64,000 nucleotides of DNA from NCBI RefSeq assembly GCF_000425065.1, contig NZ_AULB01000017.1, positions 1 through 64,000 of the forward strand. The letters are read 5' to 3'. A program made the translations under genes and the position numbers. Below, piece by piece: positions 27,187-34,235 of this stretch. This stretch comes from Actinomadura rifamycini DSM 43936 (GTDB taxonomy: Bacteria; Actinomycetota; Actinomycetes; Streptosporangiales; Streptosporangiaceae). Under the pieces are notes generated by a model. That model was not told where the DNA came from, ran no database searches, and worked only from the letters and a program-made list of their open reading frames with translations. Every line of letters begins with the position of its first letter. The stretch's first letter is position 1.

Positions 27187-27950
27187 TGCGGTGCCGCTAC
27201 TGCGACAACGACAACATCGTGACCCGCCCGGTCTGCACCCACTGCGGTGAGGAGCAGCCCGAGCAGCCGGACGTCCCCGGACCGGACGAGGACGGCGCGG
27301 CGCGGGACGGGGCCGAGCCGTCGGCCGTCGCCGAGACGTGGAAGAGCGTGGGCGTGGCGGTGGTCATGTTCGTCGCGCTCGTCTGGGGCGGCCGGTTCAC
27401 GGTCACGAACTGGCCCGAGACGTACGAGGCGCCCGAGGCCGGGGCGGCCGCACCGGCGGCCACCGGCGACCCGGCGATCGGCGGCGACCCGGCGATCGGC
27501 GGGGAGATCCCGGAGGCGTCCTCGGCGTCCCCGGGCGTCCCCGCGGCCGACCTCCTCGCCGAGATCCAGGCGACCCGGTCGCGGCTGCCGGACACCCTGG
27601 GCGACTGCGTCACCGTCGACTCCGACCTGCCGGTGCTGCGGGAGGTGACCGAGGAGCGCAGGGCGCAGGCGGAGAGCGCGGCGAGCGCCGACTTCGGCGC
27701 CGCCGCGGACGCGGACGCCCTGCGGAGCGCGCTCATGGAGATGACGCGGGCGTCGCTCGCGGCCGACGAGGAGTACATCCGCTGGGCGGAGAGCTTCGTG
27801 GCGACCGACGCCTGCTCGCCCGCCTCGGCGGACGGGGGCGTCACGTCCGCGAACACCGCCGCCGAGAACGCCAAGCAGGCGTTCGTCGTGCTGTGGAACG
27901 CGAACGCCGAAACGCAGGGCGGGCCGACGTACACGTGGTCGGACTTCTAG
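27186..27950 (+). CDS. zinc-ribbon single-pass membrane protein
   Basis: A 254-residue protein. The N-terminus CRYCDNDN followed by CTHCGEEQ forms a CxxC/CxxC zinc ribbon. One TM segment (SVGVAVVMFVALVWGG) lies at about residues 50-66. An Ala/Gly linker with a duplicated DPAIGG precedes an extracytoplasmic helical domain containing two cysteines (GDCVTVD and TDACSPAS), possibly disulfide-bonded. ATG 27186 overlaps the upstream stop (TGATG), so it belongs to the same transcription unit as the TIR and four-TM genes. Function is unknown; it could be the outside sensor of the module. Confidence 0.75.
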   Translation: MRCRYCDNDNIVTRPVCTHCGEEQPEQPDVPGPDEDGAARDGAEPSAVAETWKSVGVAVVMFVALVWGGRFTVTNWPETYEAPEAGAAAPAATGDPAIGGDPAIGGEIPEASSASPGVPAADLLAEIQATRSRLPDTLGDCVTVDSDLPVLREVTEERRAQAESAASADFGAAADADALRSALMEMTRASLAADEEYIRWAESFVATDACSPASADGGVTSANTAAENAKQAFVVLWNANAETQGGPTYTWSDF

Positions 27951-27955
27951 GGGCA

Positions 27956-27996
27956 CGTCCGTCCGGGACTCCGCGGGGGCGGGTCCCGGACGGACG
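27956..27996. terminator. bidirectional terminator between convergent units
   Basis: A 14-bp perfect stem (CGTCCGTCCGGGAC and complement) with a 13-nt loop lies between the zinc-ribbon gene and the convergent ABC permease gene. Confidence 0.85.
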
Positions 27997-28000
27997 CCCG

Positions 28001-29035
28001 TCACGAGAGGCGCCGGCGGACCCAGAAGAAGCAGAAGCCCGCGAGGCCGGCGGTCAGGGCGGCGAAGACGCCCGTCTCGAGCCACTGGAACGCCCAGAAG
28101 CGGTCGCCGGAGTGCTGCCTGACGTGCTGCTTGTAGCCGAGGCGGGCGATCTCGGCGAAGCACTCGTCCCCGGGCCCCATCGGCTCCACGAGGTCCTCCG
28201 CCGGCCGCGGGGCGCACGCTCCGGCGGCCAGCGACTGCGGCAGCCCGGCCACCTCGCGTCCCGACGCGTCCACCGGGTGGTTGGCGAGCATCCACCCGCC
28301 CGGATCGTCCGGCCTCACCTTCACCTGCACGTTGTCCCCGGTCACGATGAACTGCTGCAGGTTGTCCCGCGTGATCGCGACCGTGGACTCCTCGGCCGGG
28401 AGCAGGTGCGGACGGACCAGCATCGGCATCGCGACCTGCACGGCCGCGAAGACGGCCAGGGTGACCGCCATCGCGGGCAGCGTCCGGCGGGCGAGGACGC
28501 CGACGGTGACGCCGAGCGTGAACGCGAACGCCGCGTACGCCATCGGGACGATGCCGCGCGCGGCGAACGGCATCGGATCGAGCCGGTGGAACTCGGCGCT
28601 CGCCGCCTGCTGCACCGGGTCGGACCACCAGGCCGCGGCGAGGACGGCGCCCTCGGTGACGGCCACGGCGGCCGCGCCGACGACGGCGAGCTTGACCGCG
28701 AGCCAGCGGGTCCGGGTGATGCTCTGGTTCCAGACGAGCCGGTGCGTGCCCGTTTCGAGTTCGCGGGCGACGAGGGGGGCGCCCCAGAAGGCCCCGAGGA
28801 GGGCCGGGACGGCCAGGACGAGCAGGATCAGCGCCTCGAAGAAGAACTGGTAGTCGTCCCGGAACAGCTCGTTGAACCGTTCGCAGTCGCCGCTCGTGCC
28901 GCAGGAGGCGAGGCCGGTCGCGTACTCGTCAGCGAGGCCGGGGCCGGTGAGCGCGAGGACGGCCGCGAGCGCGGCCAGCGCGGCGAGGCCCGCCGCCGCG
29001 GGCGCGCGGAATTGGCGGAGCGTCAGCCAGATCAT
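28001..29035 (-). CDS. ABC transporter permease
   Basis: A 344-residue membrane protein with about six TM segments. The first is AGLAALAALAAVLALTGPGLA. Others include FFFEALILLVLAVPALLGAFWG, VVGAAAVAVTEGAVLAAAW, AYAAFAFTLGVTVGVLA and a final FAALTAGLAGFCFFWV. A large extracytoplasmic loop carries several cysteines. Its ATG overlaps the stop of the ATPase gene (ATGA). With the GntR and ATPase genes upstream it forms a YtrA-type regulator-exporter operon, typically induced by cell-envelope stress or antibiotics. The substrate is unknown. Confidence 0.85.
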   Translation of the reverse strand: MIWLTLRQFRAPAAAGLAALAALAAVLALTGPGLADEYATGLASCGTSGDCERFNELFRDDYQFFFEALILLVLAVPALLGAFWGAPLVARELETGTHRLVWNQSITRTRWLAVKLAVVGAAAVAVTEGAVLAAAWWSDPVQQAASAEFHRLDPMPFAARGIVPMAYAAFAFTLGVTVGVLARRTLPAMAVTLAVFAAVQVAMPMLVRPHLLPAEESTVAITRDNLQQFIVTGDNVQVKVRPDDPGGWMLANHPVDASGREVAGLPQSLAAGACAPRPAEDLVEPMGPGDECFAEIARLGYKQHVRQHSGDRFWAFQWLETGVFAALTAGLAGFCFFWVRRRLS

Positions 29036-29913
29036 CGGACGGCCTCCAGCGGTGCGCGTTCGGGCTTGCGGTCCATGTAGGCGAGGACGAGGTCCTCGAG
29101 GGTGACCCGCCCGACCGTCCACGCGGGGTCGAGGACCGGGCCGTCCGAGCGGACGAGGAACGTGCTCTGCCGGTCGGTGTGGCTCTCGGACACGACGTGC
29201 TGGTCGTCCGGCAGCCGCGCGGCGTCCCGGCGCGGCCCGCTCAGCCGGTGGTGGGACGCGAGCAGGTCGTCGACGTCGCCGCTCACCTGCACCCGGGACG
29301 CGGCCAGCACGATCAGGTGGTCGCAGACCCGTTCGAGGTCGGACACCAGGTGCGACGACAGGACCACGCTGAACGCGTGCTCGGCGACGGCCTCCATGAG
29401 CCCTTGCATGAACTCGCGCCGCGCCAGCGGGTCGAGGGCCGCGACCGGTTCGTCCAGGATCAGCAGCTCGGGGCGCTTCGCCAGCCCGATCGTCAGCGCG
29501 AGCTGCGCGCGCTGCCCGCCCGACAGCCGTCCGGCGCGCTGCGACGGGTCGAGGCCGAGCCGGTCGATGCGCTCCCGGGCCAGGCCGGCGTCCCAGCCGG
29601 GGTTGAGGCGGGCGCCGAGCCGGAGGTGCTCCTCGATGGTGAGGCGCGCGTACGTCGGGGTGTCCTGCGCGACGAACCCGACCTTCGCGAGCTGCGCGGG
29701 CCCGCTCGCGGGCCGCCCGCCCACCACCGTGATCTCGCCCTCGGTCGGCGCGAGCTGGCCCGCGGCCAGGCTGAGCAGCGTCGTCTTGCCCGCGCCGTTC
29801 GGGCCGACGAGCCCGACGACCCGTCCGGCCGGCACGTCCAGCGTGCAGTCCGACAGGGCCGGGCGCTTCCCGTAGCTCTTGCCCAGGCCCCGCGCCCTGA
29901 TGACGGCGGTCAT
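29032..29913 (-). CDS. ABC transporter ATP-binding protein
   Basis: A 293-residue ATPase. It has Walker A GPNGAGKTT, Q-loop FVAQDTPTYARLT, signature LSGGQRAQLAL, Walker B LLILDEPVAALD and the H-loop in SSHLVSDLE. It belongs to the drug/envelope-export group that accompanies YtrA-type GntR regulators. The start ATG 29913 overlaps the gntR stop and the stop overlaps the permease start (both ATGA), so the three genes are translationally coupled. Confidence 0.93.
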   Translation of the reverse strand: MTAVIRARGLGKSYGKRPALSDCTLDVPAGRVVGLVGPNGAGKTTLLSLAAGQLAPTEGEITVVGGRPASGPAQLAKVGFVAQDTPTYARLTIEEHLRLGARLNPGWDAGLARERIDRLGLDPSQRAGRLSGGQRAQLALTIGLAKRPELLILDEPVAALDPLARREFMQGLMEAVAEHAFSVVLSSHLVSDLERVCDHLIVLAASRVQVSGDVDDLLASHHRLSGPRRDAARLPDDQHVVSESHTDRQSTFLVRSDGPVLDPAWTVGRVTLEDLVLAYMDRKPERAPLEAVR

Positions 29914-30302
29914 GCTACGTCCTCCTGTGCGGCGGCCCGAAAGGTGTCCGAGAACAGGGCCTCGATGCTCTCGTCGTCCAGTCCGGCGAGGCGCGCCTTG
30001 GCGAGCCACCGGCGCAGGTCCTTGCGGAGCTCCCCGTGCGCGGCGAGCGACGCGTCCGCGAGCGTCCGGGTGACGAACGTGCCCACCCCGGGACGCGCGG
30101 CGACCAGCCCCTCGTGCTCCAGTTCCCGGTACGCCTTGAGCACCGTGTTCGGGTTGATGGCGAGCTGCGCCACGACGTCCTTCACGGTCGGGAGCCGGTC
30201 GCCCTCCCGCAGCAGCCCGAGCCGGAGCGCGTGCCGCACCTGCCGGACGAGCTGCTGGTACGGCGACACCCCCGAGCCGGGGTCCAGATGGAACTCGATC
30301 AC
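29910..30302 (-). CDS. GntR family regulator, YtrA subfamily
   Basis: A 130-residue repressor. The winged HTH occupies residues 10-75 (PYQQLVRQVRHALRLGLLREGDRLPTVKDVVAQLAINPNTVLKAYRELEHEGLV), followed by the short C-terminal helical dimerisation tail typical of YtrA-type proteins. GTG 30302 has GGAG upstream. It is the first gene of the operon it presumably represses. An AT-rich palindromic stretch just upstream is the likely operator. Confidence 0.92.
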   Translation of the reverse strand: MIEFHLDPGSGVSPYQQLVRQVRHALRLGLLREGDRLPTVKDVVAQLAINPNTVLKAYRELEHEGLVAARPGVGTFVTRTLADASLAAHGELRKDLRRWLAKARLAGLDDESIEALFSDTFRAAAQEDVA

Positions 30303-30319
30303 CTCGAAACTCCATTCAT

Positions 30320-30331
30320 CTAGTTCCCTAG
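30320..30331 (-). promoter_or_regulatory. probable GntR autoregulatory operator
   Basis: The inverted repeat CTAG-TTCC-CTAG lies in an AT-rich patch 18 nt upstream of the gntR start, an unusual sequence in this GC-rich context. Position and symmetry suggest a repressor site. Confidence 0.4.
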
Positions 30332-30411
30332 TACTTTAAGACTCTCATACATCTCGGGCGGGCGCCGCGGTACGCCTTGCGGGGGGCGCGGGGGCCCTGC
30401 ACAGTGGCCGG

Positions 30412-31152
30412 ATGGTGACTGCCGAACTGCGCGGGCTGACCGTCCACATCGACACCGGCCGGTGGGCCGAGACGGTGCTCGACGCCGTCGACCTCGACGT
30501 CCCGGCCGGGCGGATCACGGCGCTGCTCGGCGAGTCCGGCTGCGGCAAGTCGATGGCCGCCGCGGCGCTCGCGGGCCGGCTGCCGGCGTCCGCGCGCAGC
30601 ACCGGGCAGGTCCGCGTCGGCGGCGCGGTCGTCCAGGACGGCCGGTGGCGCGAGCTGCGCGGCCGGACCGTCGGGCTGGTGCCGCAGGAGGGCGTCACGG
30701 CCTTCGACGCGGACGAGACCGTGGGCGCGCAGCTGCGGAAGCTGGAGCGCCGGTACGGGCGGTGGAGCCTCGATCGCGCGTGCGCGGCCGCCCGTTATCC
30801 CGCCGAGTTGTTCGACCTCTACCCCCGCCGGCATTCCGGCGGCCAGATCCAGCGGGCCGCGCTCGCCGCGGCGCTGCTGCCCGCCCCGGACGTCCTCATA
30901 GCGGACGAGGCCGCCGCGTCGCTCGACCTCGAGACGGCGTACGAGGTGTGGAAGACCCTCCGCGCGTACGCCGACGGCGGCGCGGCCGTCCTGGCGGTCA
31001 CGCACGACGTGCCCATGCTGACCGCGACCCGCGTCGCCGACCGCGTCGTGCTCATGCGCGCCGGCGGGGTCGCCGCGACGGGCACGCTCGCCGAGCTGGC
31101 GGCCCTCCCCGACCCCTACGTCCGCGGCTTCTTCCACCCGACCGGCCCCTGA
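30412..31152 (+). CDS. orphan ABC ATPase of oligopeptide/nickel type
   Basis: A 246-residue ATPase with Walker A GESGCGKS (residues 40-47), Q-loop VPQEG and H-loop VTHDVP. Two elements deviate. The signature reads RHSGGQIQRAAL instead of LSGGQ, and Walker B is LIADEAAASLD, with Ala replacing the usual Pro after the Glu. The fold matches Dpp/Opp/Nik ATPases, but no permease or binding protein lies nearby. It is divergent from the GntR operon and apparently not part of it. The start is ATG 30412, with no strong Shine-Dalgarno. Confidence 0.8.
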   Translation: MVTAELRGLTVHIDTGRWAETVLDAVDLDVPAGRITALLGESGCGKSMAAAALAGRLPASARSTGQVRVGGAVVQDGRWRELRGRTVGLVPQEGVTAFDADETVGAQLRKLERRYGRWSLDRACAAARYPAELFDLYPRRHSGGQIQRAALAAALLPAPDVLIADEAAASLDLETAYEVWKTLRAYADGGAAVLAVTHDVPMLTATRVADRVVLMRAGGVAATGTLAELAALPDPYVRGFFHPTGP

Positions 31153-31167
31153 CGGCCGCACCGGCGG

Positions 31168-31220
31168 TTGACGCGCGCGGGGCACGGGCCCTACGTTTCT
31201 TTCAACCAATGAGTTGAAAG
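31168..31220 (+). promoter_or_regulatory. arsR-operon promoter with overlapping operator
   Basis: TTGACG (31168-31173), an 18-bp spacer and TACGTT (31192-31197) form the promoter. CTTTCAAC-N6-GTTGAAAG (31199-31220), a perfect 8-bp inverted repeat, covers the expected transcription start. This is the expected layout for ArsR autorepression. Confidence 0.75.
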
Positions 31221-31227
31221 ATGCAGG

Positions 31228-31611
31228 ATGACCACGGACACGCTGCCCCGGGTCTTCGCCGCGCTCGCGGACCCGACCCGCCTCGACATGGTGGCCCGCC
31301 TCGCCGCGGGCGACGCGACCGCGAGCGAGCTGGCGGAGCCGTACCGGATGTCGCTCCAGGCCGTCTACAAGCACCTGCGGGTGCTCGAAGGCGCCGGGCT
31401 CGTCAGCCGGCCGCCGGGACCGCAGCCCCGGCCGGTGCGCCTGGAGGCCGGGGCCCTCGACCTGATGGACACCTGGATCGAGCGCCACCGGCGCCGCCTC
31501 GAGGCGCGCCACCGGCGCCTCGACGCCGTCCTGGCGGAGATGGAGGGAGACGACGATGGAGACGGTCATCGAGGCCGTCCCGGACCTGCCGGTGATCCGG
31601 ACGGCCCGTGA
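31228..31611 (+). CDS. ArsR family transcriptional regulator
   Basis: A 127-residue winged-helix repressor: FAALADPTRLDMVARLAAGDATASELAEPYRMSLQAVYKHLRVLEGAGLVSR. There is no metal-binding Cys signature, so it belongs to the non-metal ArsR group that is typically paired with an SRPBCC protein. It is the first gene of a three-gene operon whose reading frames overlap. A perfect dyad over its transcription start is the likely autoregulatory site. The last 18 residues are low complexity, because this part overlaps the next gene. Confidence 0.9.
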   Translation: MTTDTLPRVFAALADPTRLDMVARLAAGDATASELAEPYRMSLQAVYKHLRVLEGAGLVSRPPGPQPRPVRLEAGALDLMDTWIERHRRRLEARHRRLDAVLAEMEGDDDGDGHRGRPGPAGDPDGP

Positions 31612-32026
31612 CTTCGCGGCGCCCCCCGAACGGCTGCTGCGCGCCCACACCGATCCCGACCTGTTCGCCCGGTGGGTGGGGCCCGACCGGACGAGCACCC
31701 GCATCGAGCACTGGGACGCCCGCACCGGCGGAAGCTGGCGGTACGTCTCCGAGCACGACGGCGCGGAGTACCGGTTCTACGGGTGCTTCCACGAGATACG
31801 GCCGGACCGCATCGTGCAGACGCTCGCCTTCGACGGCGACCCCGACCGGGTCGCCCTGGAGACGCTGTGGTTCGAGGCCCTGCCGGAGGGGCGCACGCGG
31901 CTGCGCTCGCAGTCGCTGGTCGACAGCTTCGAGCGCCGCGACGCGTTCCTGCGCGGCGGCATGGCCGCCGGTCTCGACGAGGGATACACCAAACTGGAGA
32001 GGATGCTGACCGATGGCACTGCCTGA
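31556..32026 (+). CDS. SRPBCC (AHSA1-like) domain protein
   Basis: A 156-residue START-fold protein: VIRTARDFAAPPERLLRAHTDPDLFARWVGP, then DARTGGSWRYVSEHDGAEYRFYGCFHEIRPDRIVQTLAFDG. This family binds hydrophobic ligands, and the standard partner is an upstream ArsR repressor. ATG 31556 has GGAGGGAG upstream and overlaps arsR by 56 nt. The stop lies beyond the start of the next gene. The ligand is unknown. Confidence 0.88.
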   Translation: METVIEAVPDLPVIRTARDFAAPPERLLRAHTDPDLFARWVGPDRTSTRIEHWDARTGGSWRYVSEHDGAEYRFYGCFHEIRPDRIVQTLAFDGDPDRVALETLWFEALPEGRTRLRSQSLVDSFERRDAFLRGGMAAGLDEGYTKLERMLTDGTA

Positions 32027-32585
32027 GCACCCTGCCGAACGGCACCGGCGGGTCGCGGGCCTGTTCACCGAACGCGTCGGCGGCACCCGGTCGTGGGACG
32101 CGCCCGCCCCGGTCGCCGGCTGGACCGCCCGCGACGTCGTCCGCCACCTGACCGAGTGGTTCCCCGGGTTCCTGGCGTCCGGCGCCGGCATCGAGCTGCG
32201 CCGCGGACCGTCGGTGGACGACGACCCGGTCGCCGCGTGGCGGGTCCACCGCGACGCGGTGCAGGAGGTGCTGGACGACCCGGAGACCGAACGGCGGGAG
32301 TTCGCGAACCCGCACATCGGCGAACTGCCGCTGGCGACCGCGATCGACCGGTTCTATACCGCCGACGTGTTCATGCACACCTGGGACCTCGCGCGGGCCA
32401 CCGGCCAGGACGACCGGCTCGACCCCGGCTTCTGCGCCGAACTCCTCGCCGGCCTGGAGCCGATGGACGAGGTCCTCCGGTCGTCCGGCCAGTACGGCCC
32501 GCGCGTCGAGGTGCCCGCCGACGCGGACGTCCAGGCCCGGATGCTCGGCTTCATCGGCCGCGACCCGTCCTGGCGGGGCCGCTGA
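32013..32585 (+). CDS. TIGR03086 family DinB-like metal-binding protein
   Basis: A 190-residue helical-bundle protein of the mycothiol-dependent maleylpyruvate isomerase/DinB superfamily. Family landmarks are WTARDVVRHLTEWFPGFL (a metal His near residue 46) and FYTADVFMHTWDLARATG (a second His). TIGR03086 members are common in mycothiol-producing actinobacteria and may be thiol transferases. It overlaps the SRPBCC gene by 14 nt, so the three genes form one unit. The precise reaction is unknown. Confidence 0.88.
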   Translation: MALPEHPAERHRRVAGLFTERVGGTRSWDAPAPVAGWTARDVVRHLTEWFPGFLASGAGIELRRGPSVDDDPVAAWRVHRDAVQEVLDDPETERREFANPHIGELPLATAIDRFYTADVFMHTWDLARATGQDDRLDPGFCAELLAGLEPMDEVLRSSGQYGPRVEVPADADVQARMLGFIGRDPSWRGR

Positions 32586-32595
32586 GGCGGGCGGG

Positions 32596-33513
32596 TCAGC
32601 GGGTCACCGGGGTCTCCCGCCCGATGCGGGACAGCTTCTCCGGGTTCCGCACGACGTAGAGGCCGGTGACCAGGCCGTCGTCGATCCGCATCGCGACGAC
32701 GTTGTCGATCTCGCCGTCGATCCGGACGATCAGCGCGGGGCGGCCGTTGACCTGCACCGGCTCGAAGGAGAGCGCGCCCTCGAGCCGGGGCAGCCCGGCC
32801 TCCAGCAGGCGGGCCACCTTGCGGGCCCCCACGATCGGCCGCACCACGGCCTGCCGGACGCCGCCGCCGTCGCCGAGCAGGACGACGTCCGGCGCGAGCA
32901 GGTCGACGAGGCCCTGGAGGTCGCCCGTCTCGAGCGTCCGCCGGAACGCGTCGATCGCGGCCTGCGACTCGGCCGGGGTGACGGGGGTGCGCGGGCGGCG
33001 GGCGGCGACGTGCGCGCGCGCCCGGTGGGCGATCTGCCGGACCGCTTCCCGGCTCTTGCCGACGGCCTCGGCGATCTCGTCGTAGCCGAGGTCGAACACC
33101 TCGCGCAGCACGAACACCGCGCGCTCGGTCGGGCCGAGGGTCTCCAGGACCAGCAGCATCGCCATCGAGACGCTCTCGGCCAGTTCGACGTCCTCGGCCA
33201 CGTCCGGCGAGGTCAGCAGCGGTTCGGGCAGCCAGGTCCCGACGTAGGACTCCCTGCGGCGGCGCAGCGTCCGCAGCCGCATGAGCGCCTGCCGGGTGAC
33301 GATCCGGACGAGGTACGCGCGCGGCTCCCGGACGGCGGCGAGGTCGACCTCCGCCCAGCGCAGCCACGTCTCCTGGAGGACGTCCTCGGCGTCGGCGGCG
33401 GAGCCGAGCATCTCGTAGGCGACGGTGAACAGCAGGTTGCGGTGGACGACGAACGCCTCGGTGGCCGGGTCCGCGGGGTCGGGGAGCGGTGCGTCGGTGT
33501 GCGGCTCGCTCAT
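32596..33513 (-). CDS. sigJ: ECF41-type sigma factor (SigJ-like)
   Basis: A 305-residue extracytoplasmic-function sigma factor. Region 2 is LLFTVAYEMLGSAADAEDVLQETWLRW and region 4 is ERAVFVLREVFDLGYDEIAEAVGKSREAVRQIAHRAR. The linker carries the ECF41 WLPEPLL motif. A fused C-terminal SnoaL-like domain carries DGGGV and the NPEKL motif, which regulates activity in place of an anti-sigma factor. ATG 33513 follows CAGGAG. It is divergent from a carboxymuconolactone decarboxylase gene, the classical ECF41 partner and probable target. Confidence 0.9.
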   Translation of the reverse strand: MSEPHTDAPLPDPADPATEAFVVHRNLLFTVAYEMLGSAADAEDVLQETWLRWAEVDLAAVREPRAYLVRIVTRQALMRLRTLRRRRESYVGTWLPEPLLTSPDVAEDVELAESVSMAMLLVLETLGPTERAVFVLREVFDLGYDEIAEAVGKSREAVRQIAHRARAHVAARRPRTPVTPAESQAAIDAFRRTLETGDLQGLVDLLAPDVVLLGDGGGVRQAVVRPIVGARKVARLLEAGLPRLEGALSFEPVQVNGRPALIVRIDGEIDNVVAMRIDDGLVTGLYVVRNPEKLSRIGRETPVTR

Positions 33514-33707
33514 GGTCGGCTCCTGCCCGTCTCGGCCTCGTCGTGCACCCACAAGGTGCCGGTGCCCGCCGGTCCGTGACGTCCCGGGGCGGTGGCGTAC
33601 GTCACATCGGTGCGCCGTCACGGGGTGCGGGCCGCCGGCATCTCGTGGTCGTCAGGACGCCGCGCGGACCCTCCGCGCGGTGCGCGCCCATGAGTGGGGA
33701 GCATGCC

Positions 33708-34193
33708 ATGGAGGCCCGTTTCAACCTGTTCGACAGCGCGACCGCGGCGAAGTTCGCCAAGCGGGTGCACGCCGCGGGCACCGTCCTCGAGCAGTCGTCG
33801 CTGCCGAAGGCCGTCCGGGAGCTGGTGATGCTGCGCGTCAGCCAGATCAACGGCTGCGCGATGTGCATCGACATCCACACCAAGGAGGCCGCGGCCGCCG
33901 GGGAGGACGCCGTCCGGCTGAACCTGGTCGCGGCGTGGCGGGAGGCGACGGTGTTCACCGAGGCCGAGCGGGCGGCGCTCGCGCTCGCCGAGGAGGGCAC
34001 CCGGATCGCGGACGCGGGCGACGGCGTGTCCGACGCGACGTGGGCGCGGGTGCGGGAGCACTACGACGACGACCAGACCGGCACGCTGATCGCGGTGATC
34101 GCGATGATCAACGCCGCCAACCGGATGAACGTGATCGTGCGCACCCCGGCCGGCTCCTACGCGGCCGGCATGATCGCGACCGCGCTCGACTGA
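33708..34193 (+). CDS. carboxymuconolactone decarboxylase/AhpD-fold protein
   Basis: A 161-residue protein of the CMD family. The block MLRVSQINGCAMCIDIHTKEA contains the AhpD-like redox pair Cys50/Cys53 and His57. It is probably a peroxidase or oxidoreductase acting on a small thiol or organic peroxide rather than a true decarboxylase. ATG 33708 is chosen because GGGGA lies 7 nt upstream; ATG 33690 is in frame. It faces the ECF41 sigma gene across a 194-nt region rich in GTCAC/GTGAC motifs, and is convergent with galK across a terminator. Confidence 0.88.
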   Translation: MEARFNLFDSATAAKFAKRVHAAGTVLEQSSLPKAVRELVMLRVSQINGCAMCIDIHTKEAAAAGEDAVRLNLVAAWREATVFTEAERAALALAEEGTRIADAGDGVSDATWARVREHYDDDQTGTLIAVIAMINAANRMNVIVRTPAGSYAAGMIATALD

Positions 34194-34202
34194 GCGGGGC
34201 CG

Positions 34203-34235
34203 GACCGGCCCGGGGCCGGACGGCCCGGGCCGGTC
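34203..34235. terminator. terminator between CMD gene and galK
   Basis: A perfect 12-bp stem (GACCGGCCCGGG and complement) with a 9-nt loop lies between convergent genes and just touches the galK stop codon. Confidence 0.7.

Noticed and set aside
28001..31152. One transporter formed by the GntR operon and the ATPase at 30412
   Set aside because: The ATPase is transcribed divergently, belongs to the oligopeptide type, and the GntR operon already has its own ATPase-permease pair.
32596..33707. Exact ECF41 promoter upstream of the CMD gene
   Set aside because: CGTCACA at 33600 resembles the -35, but no matching -10 was found at the expected distance.
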